DNA from: Clostridiales bacterium
GTDB lineage: Bacteria > Bacillota > Clostridia > Peptostreptococcales > Acidaminobacteraceae
Assembly (NCBI GenBank): GCA_030446305.1
Contig: JASUSA010000015.1
Location: forward strand, 1 to 55,233
Direction: 5' to 3'
Length of the DNA: 55,233 bases
Below the pieces are notes generated by a model, which saw only the letters and a list, made by a program, of their open reading frames with translations, was not told where the DNA came from and made no database searches. Shown here in pieces: positions 17,226-25,370 of the stretch. The position numbers were made by a program, and so were the translations under genes. Each line of letters starts with the position of its first letter. Within the stretch, counting starts at the first letter, position 1.

Positions 17226-17832
17226 ACCATTTATCATCGGGCTCACAGGTGGCATTGGCAGCGGCAAGAGCACGGTTACCAAGTATTTAATTGATAAGGG
17301 TTATCCCGTAGTCGACGCCGATCTAATCGCTAGGCACATTGTAGATCGCGGCTCGCCGGCTCTAGCTGAGATAATAAACACCTTTGGTGAATCCTATTTA
17401 TTGTCTGATGGTTCGCTTGACCGAAAGAAACTTGGTAAGTTGGTGTTTAATGACGAAGCGGCGAGAACAGCATTAAACCGCATTACACATGATCGGATCT
17501 ATCAGACGATTTGGGATGAAATCAATACGTTAAAAACATCACATGTAATTATTTTTGCAGATATTCCGCTTCTAATCGAATCGGGACGGTTTGATCAATA
17601 TGACGAAATTTGGCTCGTTTATGTACCGAGAGAGATCCAAATCGAACGATTAATGCAGCGTGACGGCGTAACAGAAGCGTTTGCGTCGACCCAGCTTGAC
17701 GCACAAATGCGTTTGGATGAGAAAATTGCTTTTGCAACGCAGGTGTTCGACAATGCAGGTGACAAGATTCACCTGTTCAATCAGATTGATGCGGCATTGT
17801 CGAAAATTCTAAAAACATTGACTATTAATTAA
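17215..17832 (+). CDS. coaE: Dephospho-CoA kinase
   Basis: A 205-aa P-loop kinase that phosphorylates the 3'-hydroxyl of dephospho-CoA, the last step of coenzyme A synthesis. It has the P-loop GLTGGIGSGKST at the N-terminus, DADLIARHIV, then IIFADIPLLIESG and the lid region VPREIQIERLMQRDG. The ATG at 17215 overlaps the polA stop by 11 bp, so the two are co-translated; this polA-coaE pairing is common in Bacillota. Confidence 0.95.
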   Translation: MQNKPFIIGLTGGIGSGKSTVTKYLIDKGYPVVDADLIARHIVDRGSPALAEIINTFGESYLLSDGSLDRKKLGKLVFNDEAARTALNRITHDRIYQTIWDEINTLKTSHVIIFADIPLLIESGRFDQYDEIWLVYVPREIQIERLMQRDGVTEAFASTQLDAQMRLDEKIAFATQVFDNAGDKIHLFNQIDAALSKILKTLTIN

Positions 17833-17897
17833 CGAAAGTTGCTTCACAACATGAAATAATTTATAATGTTAGTGACTATTCTTAAGAAGGGAAAAAT

Positions 17898-18935
17898 ATG
17901 ATGGAGCAGCTTAAAAGTATTAAAGATATAGATCAGATTAGCATTCGAGAAGACCGTATTATGCACTCGGCGGATGCAAATGAAATTGTTAATGGTTTAA
18001 CAACTGATGTGTATTTTCTACGCACGCTGGATATTCTTTCTGCACTTGATTTGGCAGAGGCAGAAGTTGTCGCCGAAATCTTTCCAAGAAAAAAGGGCGT
18101 TTTTTGCGGCATTGATGAAGTAAAAAATTTACTGAAAGGCAAACCATTAGAAGTGTGGGCTGTCGATGAAGGTGAAACCTTTGATGTAAAGGATACGGTT
18201 TTAAGAATTAAAGGCAAATATAAAGACATGGCGATTTTTGAGACGATTGTACTTGGCATGCTGGCAAGTGCATCAGGATGGGCGACAGCGGCCAGCGAAA
18301 TTAAAGAAGCATGCGGCGATAAGACCTTTTTATGCTTTGGCGCAAGACATCTGCATCCTTCTGTTGCACCAGTTATGGAACGTTCAGCTGTCATAGGCGG
18401 GGCAATGGGCGCAAGCTGTATTTTAGCGGCAAAGCTCATGGGACTTAACCCATCTGGAACGGTACCGCATAGTGCCATGCTGATTGCCGGTGATACGCTG
18501 ACAGTATCCGAAACCTATAATCGCATTTCAGATCCGGCTCATAACAGAATTGTTTTAATTGATACCTTTAAAGATGAAGTGGAAGAAGCGATTAGAATCG
18601 CAAGAGCGCTTGACGGCAAATTGTATGGTATTCGATTGGATACGCCTAGCGAACGCGGCGGTGTAACTGCGGGACTCGTTAAGGAGATGCGTGCAAAACT
18701 GGATGCAGAAGGCTTCGACTATGTCAAAATATTTGTGTCAGGCGGTTTGACACCTGAAAAAATTATCACGCTTCGTGAAGCGGGCGCCGATTCATTTGGC
18801 GTTGGCAGTTATATCTCAGGCGCATCACCTATTGATATGACCATGGATATCAAAATGGTCAATGGCAAGGCCGTCGCTAAACGCGGCAGAATTCCGGGTC
18901 TTATTGACAATCCAAAGCTTAAAAAAGTTCAGTAA
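17898..18935 (+). CDS. Nicotinate phosphoribosyltransferase
   Basis: A 345-aa cytoplasmic enzyme converting nicotinate and PRPP (with ATP) to nicotinate mononucleotide for NAD salvage. It matches the short NAPRTase type of archaea and anaerobes: LTTDVYFLRTLDIL near the N-terminus, FGARHLHPSVAPVMERSAVI, GTVPHSAMLI, the phosphate-binding IRLDTPSERGG and IFVSGGLTPEKI, and GVGSYISG. AAGGGAAAA precedes the ATG. 65 bp after coaE and followed by a strong terminator. nadD, the next pathway enzyme, lies far away at 46693. Confidence 0.9.
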   Translation: MMEQLKSIKDIDQISIREDRIMHSADANEIVNGLTTDVYFLRTLDILSALDLAEAEVVAEIFPRKKGVFCGIDEVKNLLKGKPLEVWAVDEGETFDVKDTVLRIKGKYKDMAIFETIVLGMLASASGWATAASEIKEACGDKTFLCFGARHLHPSVAPVMERSAVIGGAMGASCILAAKLMGLNPSGTVPHSAMLIAGDTLTVSETYNRISDPAHNRIVLIDTFKDEVEEAIRIARALDGKLYGIRLDTPSERGGVTAGLVKEMRAKLDAEGFDYVKIFVSGGLTPEKIITLREAGADSFGVGSYISGASPIDMTMDIKMVNGKAVAKRGRIPGLIDNPKLKKVQ

Positions 18936-19027
18936 TACAATGAATGCGATTACGATATCATGAATGATAGCCATGGCATATAAGAAACTGGAAAAATGAC
19001 GTAATGCGTAATGACTATAAAGTAAAG

Positions 19028-19069
19028 AGCGCTGTTTACAGATCGGGTTTGTAAACAGCGCTTTTATTG
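19028..19069. terminator. Bidirectional intrinsic terminator
   Basis: A 13-bp perfect stem (AGCGCTGTTTACA and complement) with a 9-nt loop, T-rich on the right and A-rich on the left. It sits between the rightward nicotinate phosphoribosyltransferase and the leftward AraC-type gene, so it can serve both. Confidence 0.9.
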
Positions 19070-19137
19070 TCTAAAATACTATAGGTTTTCTTTGCGATCC
19101 AAGAAAGCTTCAAGAAAACTTTAATGGTGTTATTTTC

Positions 19138-20034
19138 TCATTTAATGGGCTCTACCGGTAACGCTTCCATATAGCCGCGTTTACCCTCAGGCGACATCTG
19201 AAAACGCGGTCCTGCCTCAGGTGCCCACTTCCAGCCATAGCGTTCTGGATTGTATTGCTTGATGGCATTTTGTACGGTTAAAATGGCATCGTTGAAATCC
19301 TCATCCTGAAACGGCTCGCCGTGAAACAGCATATAGTGACATTTGGGCAAGGTGATGGTTTCGAAACCATCGGGATTAACGCCATTAAAAGTCATCGGCA
19401 TTTCAACTGCCTGGCAATATTCAGATGTGCCGGGTTTTCGCATGCTCTCAGGAAGCCACACGCCAATGGATTCATACAAAGCGCCTTTGATGCTCTCTAA
19501 AATACCCCAAATATCACATCCGACCTCATCGCAGTAATCGAAATAGTGTTTTGCCTCAATGCCTCTCTTTATGATGAGTATGCGTTCAGGTCTTTCAATA
19601 ATCTGAGTAAAAATAACAGCACTTGCCATTTTTTCTGCTCCTTTCATAAGCGTTTTATAATAGTGTCGAATAGGGTAATAAGCAAAAAGTTTGATAGGAG
19701 GTGCACTTTGCCGATACTCATAAGGCGAAATAGCAAAAGTGCGTGTAAATGCTTTGGTGAATCCTTCATGGGAATCAAATGATGCTTCTATTGCAATGTT
19801 TAAGATACGCATGTTTGTATCCCTTAATTTTAACGCGGCCGTCGATAATCGTATCTCCCGCAAATACTCAAAAGGCGTTTTGCCAATCAGTTCAGAAAAA
19901 GCGCGAAGGGCATGCCACGGTGAGTACATAGCGGCTTCTGCCAGATCCTGCAGGGTAATTTTTTCATCTTGATGAATCATCATATAATCCTGCATACGCT
20001 GAACAGCATTGATTTTTTCCCAATTTGTCTCCAC
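19138..20034 (-). CDS. AraC-family regulator with GyrI-like effector domain
   Basis: A 298-aa regulator. Residues about 8-105 are the double helix-turn-helix (ITLQDLAEAAMYSPWHALRAF and IAIEASFDSHEGFTKAFTR). The C-terminal part (about 140-298) is a GyrI/Rob-like small-molecule domain (WKWAPEAGPRFQM at the end). I place the start at GTG 20032-20034, preceded by GGAGGT with 6-nt spacing, rather than the ATG at 20136. MerR/Rob-type GyrI domains sense amphipathic or cationic drugs. It is divergent from an EamA transporter and probably controls it (inference). Confidence 0.88.
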   Translation of the reverse strand: METNWEKINAVQRMQDYMMIHQDEKITLQDLAEAAMYSPWHALRAFSELIGKTPFEYLREIRLSTAALKLRDTNMRILNIAIEASFDSHEGFTKAFTRTFAISPYEYRQSAPPIKLFAYYPIRHYYKTLMKGAEKMASAVIFTQIIERPERILIIKRGIEAKHYFDYCDEVGCDIWGILESIKGALYESIGVWLPESMRKPGTSEYCQAVEMPMTFNGVNPDGFETITLPKCHYMLFHGEPFQDEDFNDAILTVQNAIKQYNPERYGWKWAPEAGPRFQMSPEGKRGYMEALPVEPIK

Positions 20035-20166
20035 ACCAACACCTCCTGAAGCAATCATAACATTTTTCATATAATAAGGCTTGAACGCAATTGCGCATTC
20101 TGAACAAAGTATTACTTTATGACAATATGGGCTCATTCTATAAGGCGAGCATTCATTCCGTTTTTA

Positions 20167-20200
20167 ACTGGCTCTGTTTAATTGCGTCTATACTGGCTCT
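20167..20200. promoter_or_regulatory. Direct repeats in the AraC/EamA divergent region
   Basis: ACTGGCTCT occurs at 20167-20175 and again at 20192-20200, 25 bp apart, upstream of TATAAT at 20223-20228. Direct repeats at two to three helical turns are typical of AraC-family sites. Confidence 0.4.
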
Positions 20201-20266
20201 TAAATCCAAATGTCAATCGCGATATAATCGTTAAGACTTTGCATATAATCCGTTTAGGGGGGCACT

Positions 20267-21211
20267 ATGAAACAAATTAAAGGTAAATTATTTCTCTTTG
20301 CAGCGTTTACACTTGCAGGTACTTCAGTCATCTCCGGTTATTATCTGTCAAACCAATTAGGCAGTTTTACCATTATTGCAGTCAGCATCTGTTTTGTCAT
20401 GCTCGCACTCTTGCCCATATACGGCCGAAAATGTATTCGAGCCATGCATACGATGTCATTACGCGATTGGATGATGATCTTTCTGCAAGCCTTTTTCGGC
20501 ATTTTTATGTTTCGGACATTTCTATTATACGGCATGAAAAGAACCACTGCCATTGAAGCCGGCATTCTTACCGGAACAACGCCTGCAATTACATCTTTAA
20601 TGGCTTTTTTCATATTGAGAGAACGTTTTTCAATCAAAACAGTCATTGGCATTTTAAGCACCGTATTGGGCATTATGTTATTACAGAATTTGCATTTAAT
20701 TGGGACAAATTTTCCTGCAGCACATTTAAAGGGAAACTTACTCGTCATTTGTGCAGCCGCTTGCGAATCAACTTTTAATATTATTTCTCGAAAGCATCGA
20801 TCCAGTGCCATTAAAGAAAAAACGGTTTCGTTGCATCCAATGGTCCAAACGCTTTTTGTTTCGGCAGTCGCATTAATCCTTTCGTTCATTCCCGCTGCTT
20901 TTGAACAGCCTATAAATGCCTTAAGCGTACTCAGTATTCAGGCTTGGCTCTCATTATTCTGGTACGGTGTTATTGCAACCGCAGTATCATTTGCCTTTTT
21001 CTATGAGGGTGTCAAACGCTGCGATGCTTATACAACAGCGGCATTTTCCGGTTTAATGCCCTTAACTGCAATGCTTTTATCCATTTTTTTATTTAAAGAC
21101 TCCTTGCAGACTTCACAGTGCATCGGCAGCGCACTCATTATTTTAAGCATGATCTTGATAGGCAGCAACAGCAGTGAAGAAGCGGCAAACCTTTCTATTG
21201 AAGTTTCTTAG
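20267..21211 (+). CDS. EamA-type (DMT) membrane transporter
   Basis: A 314-aa protein with ten hydrophobic segments arranged as two EamA repeats (about 8-140 and 155-300), typical of drug/metabolite exporters. Conserved points include AGTSVISGYYLSNQLG at the start, the EAGILTGTTPAITSLMAFF helix pair and the mirrored AAFSGLMPLTAMLLSIF in the second half. GGGG precedes the ATG at 20267. The substrate is unknown; the divergent AraC/GyrI regulator suggests export of a small toxic compound or metabolite (inference). Confidence 0.88.
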   Translation: MKQIKGKLFLFAAFTLAGTSVISGYYLSNQLGSFTIIAVSICFVMLALLPIYGRKCIRAMHTMSLRDWMMIFLQAFFGIFMFRTFLLYGMKRTTAIEAGILTGTTPAITSLMAFFILRERFSIKTVIGILSTVLGIMLLQNLHLIGTNFPAAHLKGNLLVICAAACESTFNIISRKHRSSAIKEKTVSLHPMVQTLFVSAVALILSFIPAAFEQPINALSVLSIQAWLSLFWYGVIATAVSFAFFYEGVKRCDAYTTAAFSGLMPLTAMLLSIFLFKDSLQTSQCIGSALIILSMILIGSNSSEEAANLSIEVS

Positions 21212-21510
21212 ACGATGCGTACATTGCTTATATTATAAAATAATTCTTATCTAAATCATGTGATTCTATCAATGATTAAGGTATGGGCACCCAGTATAAA
21301 ATAATGAAAAGTTTATGATATTGCATAATAAAATTCCAAGTGATATGCTTAAAAATAAATAGTTTTGAGATAGCATCATTTCTTTTATCAGATCCTTCAC
21401 GACCATTTTTTATTTCGTATGAAAAAGAACGCACCTATTGCCGTGAAAGGATTAAAATATGAGAGATGCCATTTTATTTGTATTTTAATTGATGGAAAGG
21501 GAGGCTTCAT

Positions 21511-21957
21511 ATGACCTATGATGATGTAGTAGAATGTCTTGCACCTTGTGGTCTTGACTGTTCAAGATGTGCAGATAATGAAAATGGCGAAATTAGACAA
21601 TTGAGCGTAAAGCTTCTGGAATCACTTGGCAACTATAAGACTTTAGCCAAGATGAAAAGTGATGGTAATAATGTGTTTGATGGATATGAACAATTTGATG
21701 CCGTGTTAAAGGCATTTTCGCAGGCTTCATGCAGCGGTTGTCGAGGGGATCATGTCATATGTCCCGTAACGACATGCTCGGCAAAAAACTGTCAAATTGA
21801 AAAAAAGGTGAATTTTTGTTTTGAATGCGATGAATATCCTTGTGAAAAGCAATTTTCAGGGCGTTTGAGAGATCGATGGCTATCAATCAATGATCGTATG
21901 AAGGAAATCGGTGCTGTTGCTTATTATCTCGAACAGGTGAAGCAGCCGAGGTATTAG
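21511..21957 (+). CDS. DUF3795 cysteine-rich protein
   Basis: A 148-aa protein with CGLDCSRC at residues 13-20, CSGCRGD and CPVTTCSAKNC in the middle and CFECDEYPCEKQF near 105-117. The cysteine pattern fits the DUF3795 family, likely a metal or iron-sulfur site; no activity is known. GGAAAGGGAGG precedes the ATG. Preceded by a 299-bp gap in which I see no promoter I trust, only a long-range inverted repeat (ATCCTTCACG near 21390 and CGTGAAAGGAT near 21441). Confidence 0.82.
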   Translation: MTYDDVVECLAPCGLDCSRCADNENGEIRQLSVKLLESLGNYKTLAKMKSDGNNVFDGYEQFDAVLKAFSQASCSGCRGDHVICPVTTCSAKNCQIEKKVNFCFECDEYPCEKQFSGRLRDRWLSINDRMKEIGAVAYYLEQVKQPRY

Positions 21958-22055
21958 TTATTAGAGACCGTATCAGAGGATTAGCGAAAGGCAAGGATGC
22001 AATTTTCTCAATGACCTTAAATGCCGGAATTGAATAGATAAACCTAAAAATAAAA

Positions 22056-22087
22056 AAAACTTACAACTATAATCGTTGTAAGTTTTT
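22056..22087. terminator. Bidirectional terminator between DUF3795 and tRNA-Leu
   Basis: A 12-bp stem AAAACTTACAAC/GTTGTAAGTTTT with a 7-nt loop, flanked by As on the left and Ts on the right, between a rightward gene and a leftward tRNA. Confidence 0.88.
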
Positions 22088-22089
22088 AA

Positions 22090-22174
22090 TGGTGCGGATG
22101 ATGGGACTTGAACCCATACGTCCTAGAACACACGCCCCTCAAACGTGCCTGTCTGCCGATTCCAGCACATCCGC
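22090..22174 (-). tRNA. tRNA-Leu (anticodon GAG)
   Basis: Read on the minus strand: acceptor GCGGATG pairs with CATCCGC, the anticodon stem CACGT/GCGTG holds loop TTGAGGG with anticodon GAG, a long variable arm is present, the T arm has GGGTTCAAGTCCC, and CCA is encoded (22090-22092). It reads CUC/CUU. A terminator lies immediately downstream. Confidence 0.96.
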
Positions 22175-22370
22175 ATATAAATATCGCTTTCAAATCGTTG
22201 CTATTGCTCATCTAGCGACTTTTTTATTATAGTGAGTATCCGTATAAAAGTCAAGCGAATATTAAAAAAAAAACGAATTAATTTCTGATTGTCGATTTTG
22301 CGTTTAAGGCTCAAAGAAATGGAAATATATGAAACATAACATCGAATTCATAAATCATTTTCATAAATAG

Positions 22371-22399
22371 TTGTATCTTTACAAAATGATTAGTATAAT
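22371..22399 (+). promoter_or_regulatory. Promoter of cheY with overlapping inverted repeat
   Basis: TTGTAT (22371-22376) and TATAAT (22394-22399) are 17 bp apart. A 9-bp inverted repeat, AATCATTTT at 22353-22361 and AAAATGATT at 22383-22391, spans the -35 and spacer and may be an operator. Confidence 0.6.
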
Positions 22400-22481
22400 A
22401 GACCTAGTTTGTAATGAGATATGTTTTGATGCCGGCGCCATGAGCGTTTTAGGACAATATAGATGAAGTGAGGTTCTGATT

Positions 22482-22844
22482 ATGGGCAAGAAAATACTAA
22501 TAGTTGACGATGCGATGTTCATGAGAAAACTCTTAGGCGATATTCTGCAAAAAGCGGGGTATGAGGTGGTTGCCGAGGCAAGCAATGGTGAAGAAGCTTA
22601 TAATAAATACAAAGAGCACATGCCTGATTTGGTAACAATGGATATCACAATGCCGGATGTCAATGGGATTGAAGGTGTTAAAATGATTACGGAGAAATAT
22701 CCTGATGCGAAAATTTTAATGTGCAGTGCCATGGGACAGGAAGGGATGGTTATCGACTCTGTCAAAGCAGGCGCGAAAGGATTCATTGTTAAACCTTTTG
22801 TTGGTGATAAAGTCATTGCAGAAGTGCAAAAGCTAATTGGTTAA
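22482..22844 (+). CDS. cheY: CheY-type stand-alone response regulator
   Basis: A 120-aa single receiver domain. Acidic pair D9-D10 (ILIVDDAMFM), phosphoacceptor D54 (TMDITMPDVNG), the S/T switch (LMCSAMGQ) and K in FIVKPF are all present. The sequence is closest to the chemotaxis CheY that binds the flagellar motor switch. No che or fli genes adjoin it; it is flanked by its own promoter and terminator, so its kinase is elsewhere. Another single-domain role cannot be excluded. Confidence 0.9.
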   Translation: MGKKILIVDDAMFMRKLLGDILQKAGYEVVAEASNGEEAYNKYKEHMPDLVTMDITMPDVNGIEGVKMITEKYPDAKILMCSAMGQEGMVIDSVKAGAKGFIVKPFVGDKVIAEVQKLIG

Positions 22845-22913
22845 GGCTTTGCAGCCCTAATTTCTATGGCATATTGCCTATATTTTTATAATAAACTGAA
22901 ATGTATTGAAAAT

Positions 22914-22963
22914 AAGTCTTGTACAATCCGTTTTATTATACGGATTGTACAAGACTTTTCTAT
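22914..22963 (+). terminator. Intrinsic terminator of cheY
   Basis: A 17-bp stem (AAGTCTTGTACAATCCG and complement) with a 10-nt AT-only loop is followed by TTCTATTTATT. A-rich on the left. Confidence 0.88.
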
Positions 22964-23021
22964 TTATTGAGATGGTTTTTTGCTATAATGAATAGTGATG
23001 ATAAAATGGAGGACAGCAAAG

Positions 23022-23825
23022 ATGGGCACACAGAAAAGCAATCAGGGATTTTATAGAATATTTATCGGCAGGGCACCTGGACCATTTATTGTAACGGTTC
23101 TCGTGGTTTTGCTGATTTCAGGCGGCATAGGCTATTTGGGCATGTCGGGTATACTCGGAAGCCTTTATGGGAAACCGGCAGCGGCAGAAGCTGCAACGCA
23201 GGCGCCCGATGATCCAAAAGATAACGATATATTAACAGCGGCACTTGATCAAATCAGTGTTGAAGCACAGAGCTTATCACTATATACCGTACAAGTCAGC
23301 AGTTTATCAGATGAAAGTGCTGCTAAGGATGCGGTTGGCACGTTTGCAGATGAAGGGCTTCAAGTTGGCTATTATCACGCAGGCAGCTATTATAAAGTAA
23401 TTGCAGGGATGACACCGGATGAAGACAGTGCAAAACAATATACAAAACGCATTGTTGAAAAATACCCAAAATACAAAGATGCTTTTTCAGCATCATACAC
23501 ACTGGAACTCAGTCCTTTTGAGGTGAAGACAGATGGACTTGATGCAGAAACACTGTCGAAAAATATAAAGTCATTGATTGAAGCCTACGGCGAACTCATA
23601 ACGACGGCACAGACAGCTGATGAAATCAGTACCGCTGATGTTGAAGCACTTCTAAAGCGCAGTGCTTTTTTAGAGAAAGTCTCTATCGAAGATGGCAGTG
23701 AGAAAACAATTGTCGATGCGCTGATAACATTTAATGGCAATATTCAGAAACTGATTGACAGAAAGGCTAACGTCGGTGCCTACAATCAGTTGTGGCTAAA
23801 CTTCGTTTTAAATGAAGGAAAATAG
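23022..23825 (+). CDS. Membrane-anchored SPOR-domain protein
   Basis: A 267-aa bitopic protein: short cytoplasmic start, one membrane segment (about 22-45, FIVTVLVVLLISGGIGYLG), then an external SPOR domain (about 85-160: LYTVQVSSLSDESAAKDAV...YYKVIAGMTPDEDSAKQY) and a helical C-terminus. SPOR domains bind denuded glycan strands of septal peptidoglycan. The start at 23022 follows TGGAGGA; an upstream in-frame ATG at 22995 has no site. Likely a division or cell-wall factor. TATAAT occurs at 22984-22989. Confidence 0.85.
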   Translation: MGTQKSNQGFYRIFIGRAPGPFIVTVLVVLLISGGIGYLGMSGILGSLYGKPAAAEAATQAPDDPKDNDILTAALDQISVEAQSLSLYTVQVSSLSDESAAKDAVGTFADEGLQVGYYHAGSYYKVIAGMTPDEDSAKQYTKRIVEKYPKYKDAFSASYTLELSPFEVKTDGLDAETLSKNIKSLIEAYGELITTAQTADEISTADVEALLKRSAFLEKVSIEDGSEKTIVDALITFNGNIQKLIDRKANVGAYNQLWLNFVLNEGK

Positions 23826-23883
23826 TGCTACATTATCGTATACGGGGTGTGAAGCATGTGTTTACAAAGTGTAGCGGTTTTTA

Positions 23884-23911
23884 TTAGATGGGATAAATTT
23901 ATCCCATCTAA
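23884..23911. promoter_or_regulatory. 28-bp perfect palindrome upstream of rnfC
   Basis: TTAGATGGGATAAA followed directly by its exact complement TTTATCCCATCTAA, no loop and no mismatch. Neither strand has a T tract after it, so it is unlike a terminator. It lies 133 bp upstream of rnfC and about 70 bp before a TATAAT (23979-23984). A homodimeric repressor or activator site is the simplest reading. Confidence 0.6.
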
Positions 23912-23978
23912 GCAGTCTTACATTGAAATCATGAACATATTGTAGTAAAATGTTTATGGTGAAAATTGTTGTATACAG

Positions 23979-23984
23979 TATAAT
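23979..23984 (+). promoter_or_regulatory. Candidate -10 box of the rnf operon
   Basis: TATAAT, 61 bp before rnfC. No good -35 is seen at 16-18 bp, which would fit a promoter that needs an activator. Confidence 0.4.
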
Positions 23985-24044
23985 TTTGGCAACAGCTAAT
24001 ATTATAGACGATTTTTTCAAATCTTTTCAAAGGGGTGATATTAC

Positions 24045-25358
24045 ATGGGGCTTCTATCCTTTAAAGGTGGCATACATCCACCTCATGCTAAGAAAGCGAC
24101 AGAGCATCTGCCAATTGTCGATTACTTAGAACCCAAGATAGTTGAAATTCCATTGAGACAACACATTGGAGCACCTTGTGAAGCGGTCGTACAAAAGGGC
24201 GATACAGTAAAAATGGGACAATTGATTGGCAAAGCGCCGTCATTTGTCAGTGCGAATGTACACAGTTCTGTTTCCGGCAAGGTTTTGGACGTGAAAAAAA
24301 TGAACACGGCTTATGGCTTCGATGTTTGTGTAATCATCGAAAACGACTTTAAGAATGAACTTGACGAATCCGTAAAGCCAAAAGGTGATTTCACGCAGAT
24401 GACTGGTGCAGAGATCATCGGCATCATCAAAGAAGCTGGTTTGGTTGGTATGGGCGGTGCCGGTTTTCCGACACATGTAAAACTTTCGCCACCACCTGAA
24501 AAACCAATTGACACAATCATTCTTAACGGCGCAGAATGTGAGCCGTACCTGACTTGCGACCACCGTCTCATGCTTGAGCAACCTGAGATGATCGTCATGG
24601 GGCTTGAAATTTTGATGAAAGCACTATCGGTTTCAAACGGTTACATCGGTATTGAAAGCAATAAACCCGATGCAATCGAATCCATGACAAAGGCAGCAAA
24701 GGGAACGCCGATTAAAGTTGTCGGCTTGCACACAAAGTACCCGCAAGGTGCTGAAAAACAATTGATTTATGCTTGTACAAATCGAGAAGTACCATCAGGT
24801 GGTTTGCCGATGGATGCTGGCGTCGTCGTCAACAACGTCGCAACTTCTGCAACGATTGCACGCGTCTTTAAAGAGGGGATGCCGCTAATCGAACGTATTT
24901 GTACGGTGACGGGAAAAGCGATCAAATCTCCGAAGAACATTCGCTTTAAGGTAGGAACTTCCTTAAAAGAACTTATAGATTTTTGTGACGGTTACGCTGA
25001 AACGCCAGGCAAATTGCTTCTTGGCGGCCCAATGATGGGGGTTGCACAAGCATCCGATCAGCTGCCGGCAATGAAAAATACCTCTGGTATTCTCGTCTTT
25101 ACAAAAGAAGACGCAAAACTGCCACCGGCGACCTCTTGTATTAAATGCGGCAAATGTGTATCTATCTGTCCTGCATTTTTAGAGCCGATTCAAATTAGCG
25201 CCTATTCACTGGCACTCAACTTTGATAAAGCTGAAAAATTTGGGGCGCTCGATTGTATTGAATGTGGATCTTGCTCATTTATATGCCCTTCGAAACGTCC
25301 GCTGCTCGAATCAATCCGCGTCGCTAAACGAGAAATTCTAGCGAAGAGACGTAAATAA
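24045..25358 (+). CDS. rnfC: Rnf complex subunit RnfC
   Basis: A 437-aa peripheral subunit that holds the NADH/NAD+ site and two [4Fe-4S] clusters. The N-terminal GIHPPHAKKAT is typical, VGMGGAGFPTHVKL is the Gly-rich nucleotide region, and EPYLTCDHRLM follows. Two cluster motifs start at C365 (CIKCGKCVSICP) and C404 (CIECGSCSFICP). AAAGGGGTG precedes the ATG. First gene of rnfCDGEAB, the order typical of Clostridia. The complex couples reduced ferredoxin oxidation by NAD+ to Na+ or H+ export. Confidence 0.97.
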   Translation: MGLLSFKGGIHPPHAKKATEHLPIVDYLEPKIVEIPLRQHIGAPCEAVVQKGDTVKMGQLIGKAPSFVSANVHSSVSGKVLDVKKMNTAYGFDVCVIIENDFKNELDESVKPKGDFTQMTGAEIIGIIKEAGLVGMGGAGFPTHVKLSPPPEKPIDTIILNGAECEPYLTCDHRLMLEQPEMIVMGLEILMKALSVSNGYIGIESNKPDAIESMTKAAKGTPIKVVGLHTKYPQGAEKQLIYACTNREVPSGGLPMDAGVVVNNVATSATIARVFKEGMPLIERICTVTGKAIKSPKNIRFKVGTSLKELIDFCDGYAETPGKLLLGGPMMGVAQASDQLPAMKNTSGILVFTKEDAKLPPATSCIKCGKCVSICPAFLEPIQISAYSLALNFDKAEKFGALDCIECGSCSFICPSKRPLLESIRVAKREILAKRRK

Positions 25359-25370
25359 GGAGGCAATGAA

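Noticed and set aside
23884..23911. The 28-bp palindrome as a terminator
   Set aside because: No loop is needed to close it and no T tract follows on either strand; kept as an operator candidate.
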